A stretch of 64,000 nucleotides of DNA from Corbicula japonica (Eukaryota > Mollusca > Bivalvia > Venerida > Cyrenidae), in the NCBI GenBank assembly GCA_038501625.1, contig JAZAYU010000198.1, positions 434,001 to 498,000 of the forward strand. Direction: 5' to 3'. The position numbers and the translations under genes were made by a program. This document shows positions 11,801 to 24,384 of this stretch, in pieces. Every line of letters starts with the position of its first letter. The stretch's first letter is position 1. Below the pieces are notes generated by a model, which saw only the letters and a list, made by a program, of their open reading frames with translations, had not been told where the DNA came from and made no database searches.

Positions 11801-14800
11801 AGTATCCTTTTAAATGAAAGAGTTCTAAAAATAAAAGTTCTGCTGTGATTACCCATCTAGGAGAGACATGGTTGTTGGTATCACTTCAACATAAATCACA
11901 GTATTCCCAAGAACTCTGCTCTTCAGATTGTCACAGTACTCTCCCTTGTTAAAGCTCTTCAAGACTGGTTCCACATCTCCTGTCACAACTGGAAGGACAT
12001 TATCCTGGACTGGTACACTGTAGTCACAGAAATGCAGACCCAAAGTTCCAGATTTTAAAACACCTGTTATCCTGCTCTGCAGAGAATCCAGAAACACATG
12101 TTTTATATTCTGAAAAAAAATCAAGAATAACAATTTTAATTTGATCGATATTTGCCATCAGTGATAATATGAATTTGAGCAGCAGCAAGGGACCATGGAT
12201 CACTTTAACCCTTTCCTCCATAAACACACCTTTACTGCACCTACTGATCAGGATCTGCACTGTCTGCTTTTTGATTCATGAGGTTATTTCTGACCAAAAT
12301 GCGACCAGTGCAGATCCTGATCAGACGGCACAGATTTGTGGGCTGATCTGGATCTACACTGGTCGCAGATGCATAAAAACAGGTATATATTGAGGAAAGG
12401 GTTAATATATTTACAATGACTCAAAGTGTGCAGTGTCGTCAAGATTTTTTAAAGTCATCCCATCTGTCAAGTAACTGCATCTAAAGTAATTTCATACATG
12501 AAAATGTAGACAACATTATTAATCGTGTGCTGCCGTCCACTTGTACATATTAAAGTGCAAGACATAACCTCCCCAATATCAACTATAACAAAAACGTAAC
12601 ATATTTGGAAACCCTGGCAATATTAGCTGGTACCTTGGTTATAAATGCTAATGCAGTGTATGGTGCCAAGTCAATTTTTTACTTGAGAAAAACTCTTGAT
12701 CAAGCTAAATAACAGCACATCAAATTTTGTATGGCTGGCCTGAGGTAAAGAACACAATGGCACATATTTTACCTCTGATTTAGCAAAGAGCACTGCAGGT
12801 GTTGGGCTTGGTGGGACCTGGGGAGTACACTCCAGACCCAGGGTAGTCAGTAGCTGTGAGAGAATCTCAAATCTAGCTGAATTGGATTTCTTCAAAGCAT
12901 TAAACATCTCGGGTGTCACCCCATAATCCCCTGCTTCCTTGTCAAATAATACCTGAAATAAGAGAGTTTTAAAACTTTTAGTAGCAGGACTTCACTTGAA
13001 GTTGAACCTGAACTACCAGATGCATGGTTAATCACCCTGGTCAAGATAGTGTGTCTATAATCACTTTGGTCAAGTCTGAGGCAGACTGAATAATAAATAC
13101 TTAGATTAGATTGTAAAAACCATGCAGCCAACAGTTATTGTTCAGTTATAACTTATACCCTTTCCTCCATACATATATACAGGATTTATCTTGTGTGCAA
13201 TGTGGGTCCAGATCAGCCAATACTACCTTGCCGTATACCTTTGCTTCTTGGTCGGAAATAACCAATAATAAAAACTTAACTGTTTGTTTATTATGTTATT
13301 TCTGGTCAAGAAGCCAACAGTGTTAATCATTACCAGATGGCATGGATGGGCCAACTAATCTGGATCTAACACTTGATAAAACTTGTATATAGAGTACAGA
13401 AAAATGTATAATTTTTAAAAAGGATTGATTTTGCAAAAATTAAGAGTATAATATGCAAAAAATTAAACATACATGAAATATAAAGATTAACAATACCTGA
13501 GATAATACAGCACAACCTGCAGAGGCTTTTGTATCCTGGTTCACTTTTACGATTATCACATTATTCTCGCTGTCTGTTGCAAGTTTTGTGACATGACTAT
13601 TTTCAACAACTGGTTCGGAAGGTGTGTAAGCGTACATCCCAGAGATGAGAGAAACATCTGTCCAAGTTCTGTAAGAAAATGTTGTGATCCAATTCTCTTT
13701 CTTCAGTAATTTTTGTCCCACTAACTCAGAATCAAAACCACTTGCAAAGCTTAAAACTCTTCCCCCGGACAGGAAATATTGCAAAAATGATTTGTTCGCA
13801 TCTGCATAACTTTTTTTTGTTGCTATTACTAAAAGTGTGGTATTTTCTACCCATGGTGTTGCATCAATATCCTCATGTTTTAAATGGTAGATAACATAGC
13901 ACTCAGTATCTATACATTGTTCTAAGGCACTCCTCACTTTTAAAAATTTCCTCAGCGAGTCAATTTTACCGGTATAGATTAAAATATTTGGGGGTTTGGC
14001 AATGGAAATTTGACGGACAACTTTCCAGCTTTGAGACAACGATCCAGAATTGGTGCTTGAACTTCCCTCCATATCAAAATCACAGAGTCTTTCCCCTGCC
14101 CCACTTTCAGTGATTGAGCCTTCCGTTCCATCTTCAGATCCTTGAGCCTCATTGTCCAGCATATCCAGCAGTTCTGAGCGTCCCACACTGGAATTTGAAG
14201 CGAGTGATTCATTGGACCATAGGTCTGTCAGCTGATCTTGTTCAGAGATACGGGCTAACAGCTGTTCCATTGGTCTCAACTTGTTGTCATCTATAACCAT
14301 ATCCTCGCTGTTCACTCGGATCATAGGGCTGGATTTGTCAGCACTGCTGGTTACAGACTGTGCTACAGTTTCTTCTGCAGGTAGAAGACTGCTGGAATGG
14401 CCCTCCACTCGGACAGCTGTAAGCAGAATTAGACTTCACATGACCAGGTAAAGTGTACAATTTCTGTTTGTCTAATTTACAACTACCCTCATCCACATCA
14501 ACTTTATTCAGAAAATGTTGAATTTGTTTCTATTGTCAAAATGTTGTGATCAACCCGTGCACTTGTGTTGTTTGTTTTTTTGTAAATAAGAGGGTAATTT
14601 TTTAATATACTTAATAGCAAATCTGGAAAAATTCATATTGATCTGATTTTAACGGTTTTACTCTAATGATCATATTATTTACTGGTATTGACCAGTCCTT
14701 ACTTCACAAACATGCCATATCATTCAATTAAGTATTTAAACATAACTCACTCATCATGGAGCTGACCTCCAGATCCTCGTCCATTGTAAGCTTGCCCTCA

Positions 14801-17800
14801 CAGAAGGCCATCGCCAAGGTAACAAACTCCTCCAGTGTACAATGTAGGATAATACCAAAGGGTGTACCTGACTTCCAGGCAACAGCTGCTCCATGATCCA
14901 GGATCTGTAATTGAGGTTAAGAAAACAATATTATTACATATATCCAGTTGGTAATGGGGTCAAAGTCATCATTCAGCTTTCATTGCTTTACCTGGTGTAA
15001 ATACCCAAGGAACATGATCATAAAACTGAGATTGGAGACAAGTCTCAAATCTCAAGCATCTGATTAGCTGAAATGCTGACTGGTCAGCCACCTTCCCCTA
15101 ACTTTCAGCCTTTTATTTCTTATATACCACTGTAATGAAATAGGGGAAATTTTAATAATTTACTGACTAAGTAGGTATTATATGTTAATATTGTAAAATA
15201 TTTGTGTATTTCAGATTTTCGGGCCTTGTTTCATAATTTCTGTTCATCTTTTCTTTTTGAATGTTCTAAATGTTTGTAAGCCAAAAGAAATGATTTATGC
15301 TGTTCTTGAAGATCAATTTTATGGTATTATTCACCATGATATTGTGCTGGTGGGGGAAACCTCATGTTATGTAAAAACTACAAGTATTCACTGAACACCT
15401 TACATATTGATGCTGTAGGACTGCAATAATGTTTATAAACTGACGGAAAATAATGGTTCCTCAAATGTCACAGAATTAATTTACAAAAATAGTTTTCTCT
15501 GTTGTTCTATGAAACCCACTGTATAAATACAAATCATTGCAACCTTAAGAAATTCAGTGATATGGCGGGTACTGGCTGAATTAGGTCACAAAAATCACCA
15601 AAATAATGTTATAGCCTGTGTGGTAATGTTACATACATACGTTTTTGCATTATTTGAAAAAAAAAACTCTGGATAGATTTACTAAATGCAGGGTGGGATT
15701 CAAGATTTCCAGAAAGGTGGAGTCTTAGGGTAGTTATAAGATAATTTCCATCATTTTGGCATTTATCTAAATACATTACACTGTCTTATCTAAGAAGATA
15801 TAAGTATTAATGCTCCTAAAAACAAGCAAAAACAGACCTAGATGCAGTTGCTTACATGAACTTTCTCTGCCGGTGAGACTTCCAGCTCATGTTCTAGAAA
15901 ACTGTCAACATTGCTGGGTCTAGCAGATTCTAGCAGCAGCATAACATCGTCATGGGAACCATCGTCCTTAAAGATACCAGTAGCTCGGTAGTAGGCCGTC
16001 CAGTACTGCAGGTTAACCACTTGCTGAAAGCAGGGTAAAAGTCAAGGTTAAAGCAGAACCAACTGTTAGAGAGAAATTTCAACACTTGGCTTTACAGACT
16101 TATATTAAAGCATCATGAATGTTTATATTTAATTTAGTTGTACATTTTAAGAACATTTAAGGATTGATTTCATATTTACTGGTTTTCATTTGGGTATGGA
16201 AAACAGTTGGGTTGTTCAAAGTGTGTGAAGCCTTTCAAACTGTTTTTCATACCCAAATGAAAACCATCAAATATTGATTTAGTCCTTTAAAGTCATAAAT
16301 ACTCTTGTTAATACAGAAGTTATTAGAAGAATTTATGATATTACGGCTTTTTCGAATGGCTTTTTCTGATAAGACAATTTTCAAAGTTTTCATATAGTCT
16401 AACAGTGAAAATTAATCCCATCCCCGATTTGCAAAATTTTTATTACCACTACGGCTTTAATAAATTGGATAAAAAGGTTATTAATCAACATTTTTGTGAA
16501 ATCAAGCCATCGGTTTATGAACAGAAGATGTCTAAATCCTAAAATACCATGGCAAGTTCTTTCTAACTAAATTTTCTTCCTTACCCTCAGCCCATGAGTG
16601 ACATTAAATTGTATAATAGATTTAATCAGTCTAATTTAAAACTGTGTTACCTGTGGTTCTAAGGTGATCATCTCTAATCGATCATCCCTTACTAACCATC
16701 TTTCAATGAATGTCTGAACATCTAAGAACTGTGAGCCGCTCAGTCTACTGGCTACAGACGACCTCTTGCCCACTGATGACCGCTGAACATAAATACTGCT
16801 CTGTTTAATGACCTATAACATATAAAAGGCAAGGTTCAGTCTTTTACAGTTCAGCTACAAAAATATACAGTGAAATAGTGAACAAAAACACTTACCGAGG
16901 CTACATTTCGTCTCAGAGTGAATTGTTTTAAACAAACTATTTATTCTGCTTTGAGAGAGACTAAAAGACGTCATTGAAATTAATAGTACATAATAATAGA
17001 TACCAATATAAAGTTCTATACCAAAAATTGTCTAAGAGTTATGGAACTTGGAAAACAAAGGTTAAGATTGCAGGCATTTATTTTTAATTACATATCTTTA
17101 TAATTTCACTACCTGAGTCAAAGTAAGGTAAACACTTTATTAACCTTTTACTCCATATTTACAGGTTTTATAGCATGAGCAACCAGTGTAGATCCAAATC
17201 AGATGGCACATCTGTGCACTTATCAGGATCTACACTGCTCACATCTTGGTCAGAAATAACCTGATGAATCCAAAAATCAGATCAGATCAGATGGCACATT
17301 TCTGCCAGCTGATATGTATCAATATTGTTTACCCATGCATTAACAGTGTTTTTATATGGACAGGAGTAGAGGCTTTAAAGTTCTGCTGAATTGTACTTAC
17401 CTATAAATCAGAAATGGCACAAAATGACTAATGAACTGGATGGAAGATGATACGGTTTTTACCTTTTAACTTTCTTTTCTGTTTTGAGCTTTCAAGGTCA
17501 TTACAATAGTTGTATACAATTAATATAGAAATCATTCTGAGCCAGTTCATTGATTTTTAAACAGAAAAAGTCTTCATTTAATTTAAATTAAGATATTTTT
17601 CCTAGAATATATTAGCTATAATGTAGAGTAGGAAGAGTTCTGAAGTTAAATGTGTTTAACATGTTAACCATTTTGGGTACAACTTTTTTTTTTAACTTAA
17701 GCTCTGTTAGCTGAATGTTTCCTAGAGAACAGAACCTTAATCTGAAATAGCATTATGATAAACATCCTGTACGAGTTTGGTGATAAACAGATGAGGTGGC

Positions 17801-20584
17801 CTCTACTGCATGAGCAAACTAGTGCTGACAGAGCGGAACTCCTATTGAGCCTTAGGCTCATGTGCTACATAGAGGACAGTGGAGGACAAAATCCATTCTG
17901 AAGACTACCTAATTCATGTCTAATTATTAGAAATGTTGAATAAGGACATATATTTTTATAAAAATTTGAGCGCTTTAAATGGATTTTGTCCTCCACAAAT
18001 TGGGCATACCCTAAGATGGTGGTAGTAACTTGGTTCTGTGTTACTGAAAGGGTTGTCCCATATAATTTCATAATAAAAACAAGGGAGAGAAAGGAAACAG
18101 CTCCATCATCCTTGGTCAAATATATGGGATATACATAAAGTCCTTCCACCTTATGGTGAACAAACATTGAACAAAACCAGGGAACAAATAAACTGTAAAC
18201 AATTTTGATCCTAATCCGACATAAAAGATGTGCAGGACAAACAAACTGTCCTTACTTACAAATCACACTGCATAAATTAACAATATTGTAAACTGATGTG
18301 ATATCCCAATTAATAACTAGAATGTGTCCACAAACACTGATGCCCCCACTGCTGCAACAACAATTGTAATAACAAAGGGCCCAAAGTCTGATAAAAATGG
18401 CCGCCTGAAAAAATCCTTTTTTTACAATCATCTACAGGTACATATCCTGCTTGATCAGCTGTGCAAGTTTGAAAGAAATCTGCTGGATATTTTAAGATGA
18501 GTTGAAGCCGCAAGATTTGGAGGCATATTGACATATTGACAGACGGATGAGTGCAACTTGATATGCCTTCAACTTTGTGGGGGCATAAAAATTTACAGTG
18601 TCCAAGGTTACAAAACTGAGCATGGAAACCAGTCTCAAATCTCAAGCATCTGATTGGCTAAAATGGCGACGATTCGCTATTTCAGCCAATCAGATGCTTG
18701 AGATTTGAGACTGGTTTCCAACCTCAGCTTTATAACCTTCAGCCCTGGTGTATTAAGAGATGGATAACAGGTTTTTACAAACACAAGTTCCTGGGAGTAA
18801 TCCATCTTTAAAAATAAAGTACTTAAATGCTAGTTGTCTTAACAACTTTTGATTTATTAGGTTATTTCTGATCAAATGGTAATTTCTGACCAAAAGCAAA
18901 CAGTGCAGATCCTAATCAGATGGGACATATATGCCGGCTGATCAGGATCTATGCTGGTTGCACATGCAGTAAAATACATATAAATATATATAGAAAGGCA
19001 TTTAATGTTTAGGAACAGAGTCAGTAATGTTCAACAATGTTCTCTTATAATCTTACTTTTGTAGGTTTAAAACATATTAAATCCCAGGAACTCAATGTTT
19101 GTAAGGAAAAAGCAATGCTGTATGTTTTTTGTCAGCTTTGTTTCTTTATAAGATTTTGTTTGACTGATCTCCAAATTAAGAATATAAGCCACTGAACAAA
19201 GCCAAAACTTTAGTATTATAATTAAGTTGATTTCATATTGTTACACAGAATATGCAAATAAGCTATAGCCTATATTCAAATAAAAACCAGCACTTTGTCT
19301 TCATTGCCAAGAATTCATTTTATTTAAGGAAGAAAATGAAATTTACAAAACATTTCAAAAATAATAGTAAGTGATATATAATCAGCATAATATATATAAG
19401 CATATCATTAACTGTGTATTTATAGAAACATAATTATTTATTTACTTTACAAATTGATAAATTGTCAATCATCCAAATGATATGTATTATTTGTTGTATA
19501 TAATCTTCAAAATAGTTTTGGTAAACATGTGTATACTACAGGTGAATAAATCTGTTATTTTCATACTATTCATTTTAACATTGCATTTTCCTGATTTTTT
19601 TTCACGTGTAAAGGGATTCTGATGGTTGAAGAGATTGCCCTCACTAATATTTAGCTATTGGAAACTAGTGAAATTTACCTGTGTATTGTGCACATGTGGA
19701 CACACAGATGATAAAGCCTAAAAATCATAAATATGAAGTGTATGTTCATTTGCTGAATTGTTGTAGACATCCAGAAATGTTGCATTTCTGGAATCTCTTC
19801 TGACAACTCTGACTCTGTTTAAATAACAAAAATAAATTTAGGGCAATAACTGACATGATTGGAGACCAGTCTCAAATCTCAAGCATCTGATTGGCTGCTG
19901 ATACAAGATCAATCAAATGCTTCAGATAATGATTCTCAATTAAATCCAATCAGATGCTGTAGTTTTAAGATCTTGTGCCCAGTTTGCTGTGAAAACTACA
20001 ATAAAGCAGTACTTGAGGAATGTTTTGTTGCAAACAATTCAGAGAGTGTTAGGTATGACCTTTGCTGTTAAGAGTATTGAATGCTTGGTAAAGATGGCAG
20101 ACAACGTTGTTGTCCTCTAAGAAAGCTGTCAACAGGATGACAGAAGAGAAATAAACTCATGTCAAGTGTTCTGTATTCTTCAAAACAAGAAGCACCTATG
20201 GGGAGAGCCAGACTTCTATAGCTGGTAATTACAAAAGTGAAAATAAAATCAATTTGACACAGATTAAGGCAAAAAATGAGGAAACTCTAAAACCTGTTTT
20301 TATTGTTTTCAAGGATGAAGATGGTGCTCCATGCAGGAAAGGACATAACTGGGTAACTGACTAACATCAAAGACAGCTTAAGCATGCCAAAAATTACAAT
20401 TTTGTTGTTTTTTTTACTCTGAGGGATATAGTAATATCTCTAAAACTTACCTGTTTAACAGCTCGAAGGTACATATTTCTTCTCCATCTGAAGGTCATCA
20501 AACGTGCAAATGTCAGCACAAGATACCCAACTGTCACAAACATGACTTTCCTATTCTATGGTACACATAACTGTGCACGACAAC
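5816..20584 (-). CDS. HLCS: Holocarboxylase synthetase (biotin-protein ligase), 12 coding exons
   Basis: Joins biotin to carboxylases through biotinyl-AMP. Minus-strand exons in order: 20451-20584 (ATG at 20543, with an in-frame TAG just upstream), 16651-16812, 15856-16023, 14751-14904, 13497-14416, 12773-12952, 11853-12109, 11394-11461, 10762-10922, 9728-9842, 6484-6697, 5816-5990. All introns are GT-AG and the lengths sum to 2667 nt (888 aa plus stop). The ligase core is clear: biotin loop GRGGNSWLSPVG at about 668-679, KWPNDIYYG at 728-736 with the likely catalytic Lys, KLGGVIV, GCGFN, then the C-terminal cap GLDDYGYL and PDGNSFDM. Residues 193-499 hold the long N-terminal regulatory part with KPPNILIYTG, as in animal HLCS. 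The protein is longer than human HLCS (about 726 aa) and begins with a hydrophobic stretch (residues 2-18), perhaps a membrane anchor. The intron between exons 10 and 11 holds a mariner. Upstream noncoding exons were not found. Confidence 0.95.
7802..9605 (+). mobile_element. mariner (Tc1/mariner, DD34D) transposon, near intact
   Basis: The 1804-bp element is flanked by TA on both sides (7800-7801 and 9606-9607), the mariner target duplication. Its terminal inverted repeats begin CGAGGTGTGTTC and match over 22 bp with one mismatch (T at the 13th base on the left, G on the right). It carries one transposase gene on the plus strand. It lies in an HLCS intron in the antisense direction to HLCS, so it need not disturb the protein. 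The intact ends and open frame suggest a fairly recent insertion. Confidence 0.95.
8158..9381 (+). CDS. mariner transposase, two exons
   Basis: Cut-and-paste transposase acting on the inverted repeats of its own element. ATG at 8158. Exon 1 is 8158-8832, a GT-AG intron is 8833-9003 (171 bp), and exon 2 is 9004-9381. The join reads ...YYQK/VIRRDL... in frame and gives 350 aa, the usual mariner size. The N-terminal half has the helix-turn-helix DNA-binding part (GRPGRSEQDIRRIRDAI region). Catalytic residues are Asp157 in TMDETW, Asp252 in HHDNAPSH and Asp287 in YSPDLAPMDF. The last two are separated by 34 residues, which defines DD34D. The usual DYHLF after the third Asp is DFALC here. Without the intron the frame stops right after YYQKV, so activity requires splicing or the insert is a disabling insertion that happens to have GT-AG ends. 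Confidence 0.92.
10430..10657. mobile_element. Family A fold-back in HLCS intron
   Basis: Right end TATGGAGTAAAGGG is followed by TTAA at 10658. The left end is eroded, so its start is approximate. Confidence 0.65.
12209..12401. mobile_element. Family A fold-back with TTAA on both sides, in HLCS intron
   Basis: Bounded by TTAA at 12205-12208 and 12402-12405; begins CCCTTTCCTCCA-like and ends TTGAGGAAAGGG. Centre is shortened relative to the 236-bp copy. Confidence 0.8.
13158..13395. mobile_element. Family A fold-back, diverged
   Basis: Opens CCCTTTCCTCCATACATATAT and keeps GATCCAGATCAGCC and GGCCAACTAATCTGGATC; the right end is GAGTACAGAAA. Confidence 0.65.
15006..15100. repeat. Single arm of family B palindrome
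   Basis: CATAAAACTGAGATTGGAG through GCTGAAATGCTGACTGGTC matches one arm of the family B palindrome. The return arm is missing. Confidence 0.6.
17144..17374. mobile_element. Family A fold-back, TTAA on both sides, in HLCS intron 1
   Basis: TTAA at 17140-17143 and at 17375-17378 bounds a 231-bp diverged copy starting CCTTTTACTCCATA. Confidence 0.75.
18602..18740. mobile_element. Family B palindromic MITE
   Basis: About 139 bp with arms of about 65 bp. AAGGTTACAAAACTGAG opens it and CTCAGCTTTATAACCTT closes it. The centre holds ATTGG and CCAAT in inverted order around GGCGAC. Confidence 0.85.
18840..19005. repeat. Half copy of family A fold-back
   Basis: Only the arm from GGTTATTTCTGATCAAATGG through CGGCTGATCAGGATCTATGC remains. 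Confidence 0.6.
19856..19980. repeat. Diverged family B palindrome
   Basis: The left arm (GATTGGAGACCAGTCTC to TGATTGGCTG) is good. The right arm is reduced to AATCCAATCAGATGCTG. Confidence 0.6.
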
Positions 20585-20635
20585 CTGAAAAGTTGAAATT
20601 TACTAAACATTTTAATTTTCTGTGTGTGGCTTATC

Positions 20636-20775
20636 AACCCTTTACCCATATATATACACATTTAAAGATGAGTGTGACCAGTGTAGATCCCAATCAACTG
20701 GCACATCTGTTTGGTATGATCAGGACCTACACTGTTTGCTTCTTATTCTTGCAGAATAAACCTAATAAATAAACT
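20636..20775. repeat. Half copy of family A fold-back next to HLCS exon 1
   Basis: CAACCCTTTACCCATATATA with the arm GTGTAGATCCCAATCAACTGG. It lies about 50 bp upstream of the first HLCS exon seen. Confidence 0.6.
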
Positions 20776-23032
20776 AGAAATGTGTCCATAGGACACGGAT
20801 GCCCCCGCTATGCATCGTTTTCAGATACTAAAGTGCAATGATGGGAATAATAGCATTTCAAAGACAGTGATGTTCCAGTAATTATAAGAATATGCATAAA
20901 CTTGATGATCAAGTAAATTATTTGTATTTGTGGCACTGTTGTCTTTTCATTACGTAAATGTCTGTGAAGAAGTTGGTAGTAATGCAATGCAATGTCATAG
21001 AGAACGTTTGTGCCAAGTTATTTTGAAATCCCTTCATTCATAAAAAAGTTATAGCCCGAACAAGTAAATTCAAGTTTTAGTTACAGTGACCTTGACCTTG
21101 GACTTACAGGCATGGGTAATGTACGCAACACACTGCCTTGTCATGGTGAACATTTGTGCCAAGTTATTTTGAAAACCCTCCATTCAAAACAAAGTTATAG
21201 CCCGGACAAGAAAATTCTATTTTTAGTAACAGTGACCTTGACCTTGGACCTACAGGCATGGACATGGTACACGACTCACCACCTTGTCATGGTGAACATT
21301 TCTGCCAAGTTATTTTGAAATTACTCTATTCCTAACGTAGTTACAACCCTGACAAGAAAATTCTATTTTAGTAACAGGGACCTTGACCTTGGACCCACAG
21401 GCATGGGCATGGTACGGGACACACCATCTTGTCATGATGAACATTTGTGTCAAGTTATTTTGAAATCAATCTATTCCTAACAAAGTTATAGCCCGGACAA
21501 GAGAATTCTATTTTTAGTAACAGTGACCTTGACCTACAGGCATGGGCATGGTACGCGATACACAGCCCTGTCATGGTGAACATTTGTGTCAAGTTATTTT
21601 GAAATCCCTCCATTTATAATAAAGTTACAGCCCAGACAAGAAATTCTATTTTTAGTGACAGTGACCTTGACCTTCAACCTAAAGGCTTGGGCATGTAGGT
21701 GACGTACCGTCTTGATATGGTGAACAACTATACCAAGTTATTTAAAAATCCAATAAGAAATAACAAAGTTACAGAGCGGACAAGATTTTGCAAGAAAATT
21801 CTATTTTTAGTAACAGTGACCTTGACCTTGGACCTACAGGCATGGGTATTATCACGACACACCGCCTTGTTATGGTGAACATTTGTGCCAAGTTATTTGA
21901 AATCCCTCCATTCCAAACGAAGTTAAGGGCAAAGTGTATATTTTTCTTAACACAAAATGTAAGTGAAAAAGGGGCATAATTTGAAAAATATTGGAAGCAG
22001 GGTTATGGATCTTGTTGGTTATGATGTAGATTTTGATGGTGAAAATATATTTCAAGTTTCAAGGCAGTATCTCAAGTAGTTTTAAAGTTATGGGCAAAAT
22101 GCATATTTTGCTTAACACAAAATATAAGAAACAAGATAAAACTAATGTAAATGGAAGTATCAAAGGGCCATAACTTCTGAACGGAACATGTAAGAGCAAA
22201 ACCCCACCTTTATGCACAACAACATATCAGGCCAAGCATTGTGGTAAAGTTTCATCAAATTCCCATCAGAGGTGTAGGAGGAGTTGAATTCACAAGATAT
22301 ATTCCTATTAAAACTAATGTAAATGGAATTATCAAAGGGCCATAACTTCTGAACGGAACATGTAAGAACAAAACCCCACCTTTAGCACAACAACATATCA
22401 GGCCAAGCATTGTGGTAAAGTTTCATTAAATTCCCACCAGTAGTGTAGGAGGAGTTGCATTCACGAGATATATTCCTATTAAAACTAATGTAAATGGAAC
22501 TATCAAAGGGCCATAACTTCTGAACGGAACATGTAAGAGCGAAACCCCACCTTTAAGCACAACAACATATCAGGCCAAGCATTGTGGTAAAGTTTCATTT
22601 AATTGCCATCAGTAGTGTAGGAGGAGTTGCGTTCACGAGATATACTCCTATTAAAACTAATGTAAATGGAAGTATCAAAGGGCCATAACTTGTGAACAGA
22701 ACATGTAAGAGCAAAACCCCCCCACCTTTATGCACAACAACATATCAGGCCAAGCATTGTGGTAAAGTTTCATTAAACTCCCACCAGTAGTGTAGGAGGA
22801 GTTGCATTCACGCGATATACTCCTATTAAAACTAATGTAAATGGAACTATCAAAGGGCCATAACTTCTGAACGGAACATGTAAGAGCAAAACCCCACCTT
22901 TATGCACAACAACATATCAGGCCAAGCATTGTGGTAAAGTTTCATTAAATTCCCACCAGTAGTGTAGGATGAGTTGCGTTCACGAGAATATCGGATGGAT
23001 GGACGCTCCTACAGATGGGCATTTGTTGGGTA
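20773..23032. mobile_element. Non-autonomous element with two internal tandem arrays (family C)
   Basis: Begins ACTAGAAATGTGTCCATAGG, the same start as a second copy at 51972. The first array (about 20950-21905) has roughly 110-150-bp units, each with CAGTGACCTTGACCTTGGAC and GTGAACATTTGTG. The second array is listed separately. Ends near GATGGGCATTTGTTGGGTAT. No frame is coding. Class is unknown; bivalve pearl or Helitron-like families share this plan. Confidence 0.75.
22141..22990. repeat. Tandem array, five units of about 171 bp
   Basis: AACTAATGTAAATGGA starts at about 22141, 22312, 22483, 22655 and 22830. Units share AAGGGCCATAACTTCTGAAC and ATATCAGGCCAAGCATTGTG and are nearly identical. 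Confidence 0.9.
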
Positions 23033-24225
23033 TTTCTTTTGTTTAAAGGAGTATATTACAATAAGTTCTAACGGACAGAATTTTTTAAAATTTTGCACAA
23101 TTAAAGAAAATTCCTTCACAAACAAAATGATATAAAGAAAAATATAGCTTTCCACGCTTGTTTTTGAGTAATCGCTCATTATTAGACCCCTCTATACGGC
23201 CATTTTGAAGGGATTTTGAGAAAACGCACATATATCTTTTAAATGATTGTTACATATGGAATTCCTAATCAACACCTTATATCTATGCATGTTTTTGTTT
23301 GGAATTATGTGTATGTATGGTTTTGGATGGATTTATGTGAGATGTTTTTGTATATTTGAAGAAATAACTTTGAAAATGACCAAAATATCCAACAAAATAG
23401 GGAGAAAATTCAGTCCCTGACTGGAAAAAATCTATACTTCTTTTTTTGTAACGGACAGATTTTTTTAAAACTCCATAAAATGACACAGTATATATTTCTA
23501 AACAAAACAAAAACAAAAAAAACAGGGGCTTCCAGGCTTAAATTTTTACTATATTCCTTCAAAGTTGGTCATATAAGTCAAAAATATCTCTAATTTTAAT
23601 GCAATTCTACAAATATCCATCATAACATGTATAAATAGTTTTATAACATGCTCATCAAAACTAATTTCATATTTTGAAAGAAATAACTATCTATTTATCA
23701 AAAATTACATTACAGTTACCACATTTCTTTCATACAATTCCCACGAATGCAGCCCTAAGTGTTGCCAAAGTTTCCATACATATCGAAAAACACCTAACAC
23801 TGATAATGAATGAAAATCATACAACAATCCCTAAATCTTATGATCCATTAGGTAATTATACAATTATTTCTGAACAACAGATTTAAGAGATGTTATACTC
23901 TAGGTTTGCCTATGTCAAGTTTCTCACCAAACAGCTGAGACAATCCATCTAACCCACCACGTGAGACAGCAAGTTATATGTTTTATATGACTCAAATTCA
24001 AACCGGATGCTGCAATTTTCTTAGCCATTTGACATGAAAGTATTTTCTGTTTGGTTAAAAATTCAAGAGTATCAAAATTAACATCAGTCATTTTCACATG
24101 AAAGTAACATTCAATTAATGATTTGGATGAAAAACAGAACTGTTGATTTGTCGGTAATATTAGCGATTGCGCAGAAATATGCGCGTAAACTATTGTATCA
24201 TACTCCTTTAAACTACCCAACATGC
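23018..24225. mobile_element. Probable insertion bounded by inverted repeats
   Basis: TTGTTTAAAGGAGTATATTAC at about 23038 is answered in reverse near 24195-24215 (ATACTCCTTTAAACTACCC). The phrase CAGATGGGCATTTGTTGGGT occurs on both sides (about 23013 and 24273). This suggests an insertion of about 1.2 kb into the end of the family C element. No coding sequence is recognised inside. Confidence 0.5.
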
Positions 24226-24275
24226 GAAAAACTACCCAATAAGAGACTAACGGAATGAATGGAAAGTTCTCACAG

Positions 24276-24321
24276 ATGGGCATTTGTTGGGTATTTTGGT
24301 ACCCAACAAGTGCCCATCGGT
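24276..24321. other. Hairpin, 19-bp stem
   Basis: GATGGGCATTTGTTGGGTA pairs with TACCCAACAAGTGCCCATC across a short TTTTGG loop, with one mismatch. GGACGGACGGACAG follows. A terminal hairpin like this is found near the 3' end of Helitron-type elements. Confidence 0.7.
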
Positions 24322-24384
24322 GCGCCCGGACGGACGGACAGGAGCAATTCTTAATGCCTCTTGCCATTTCATTGCGGGGGCATA

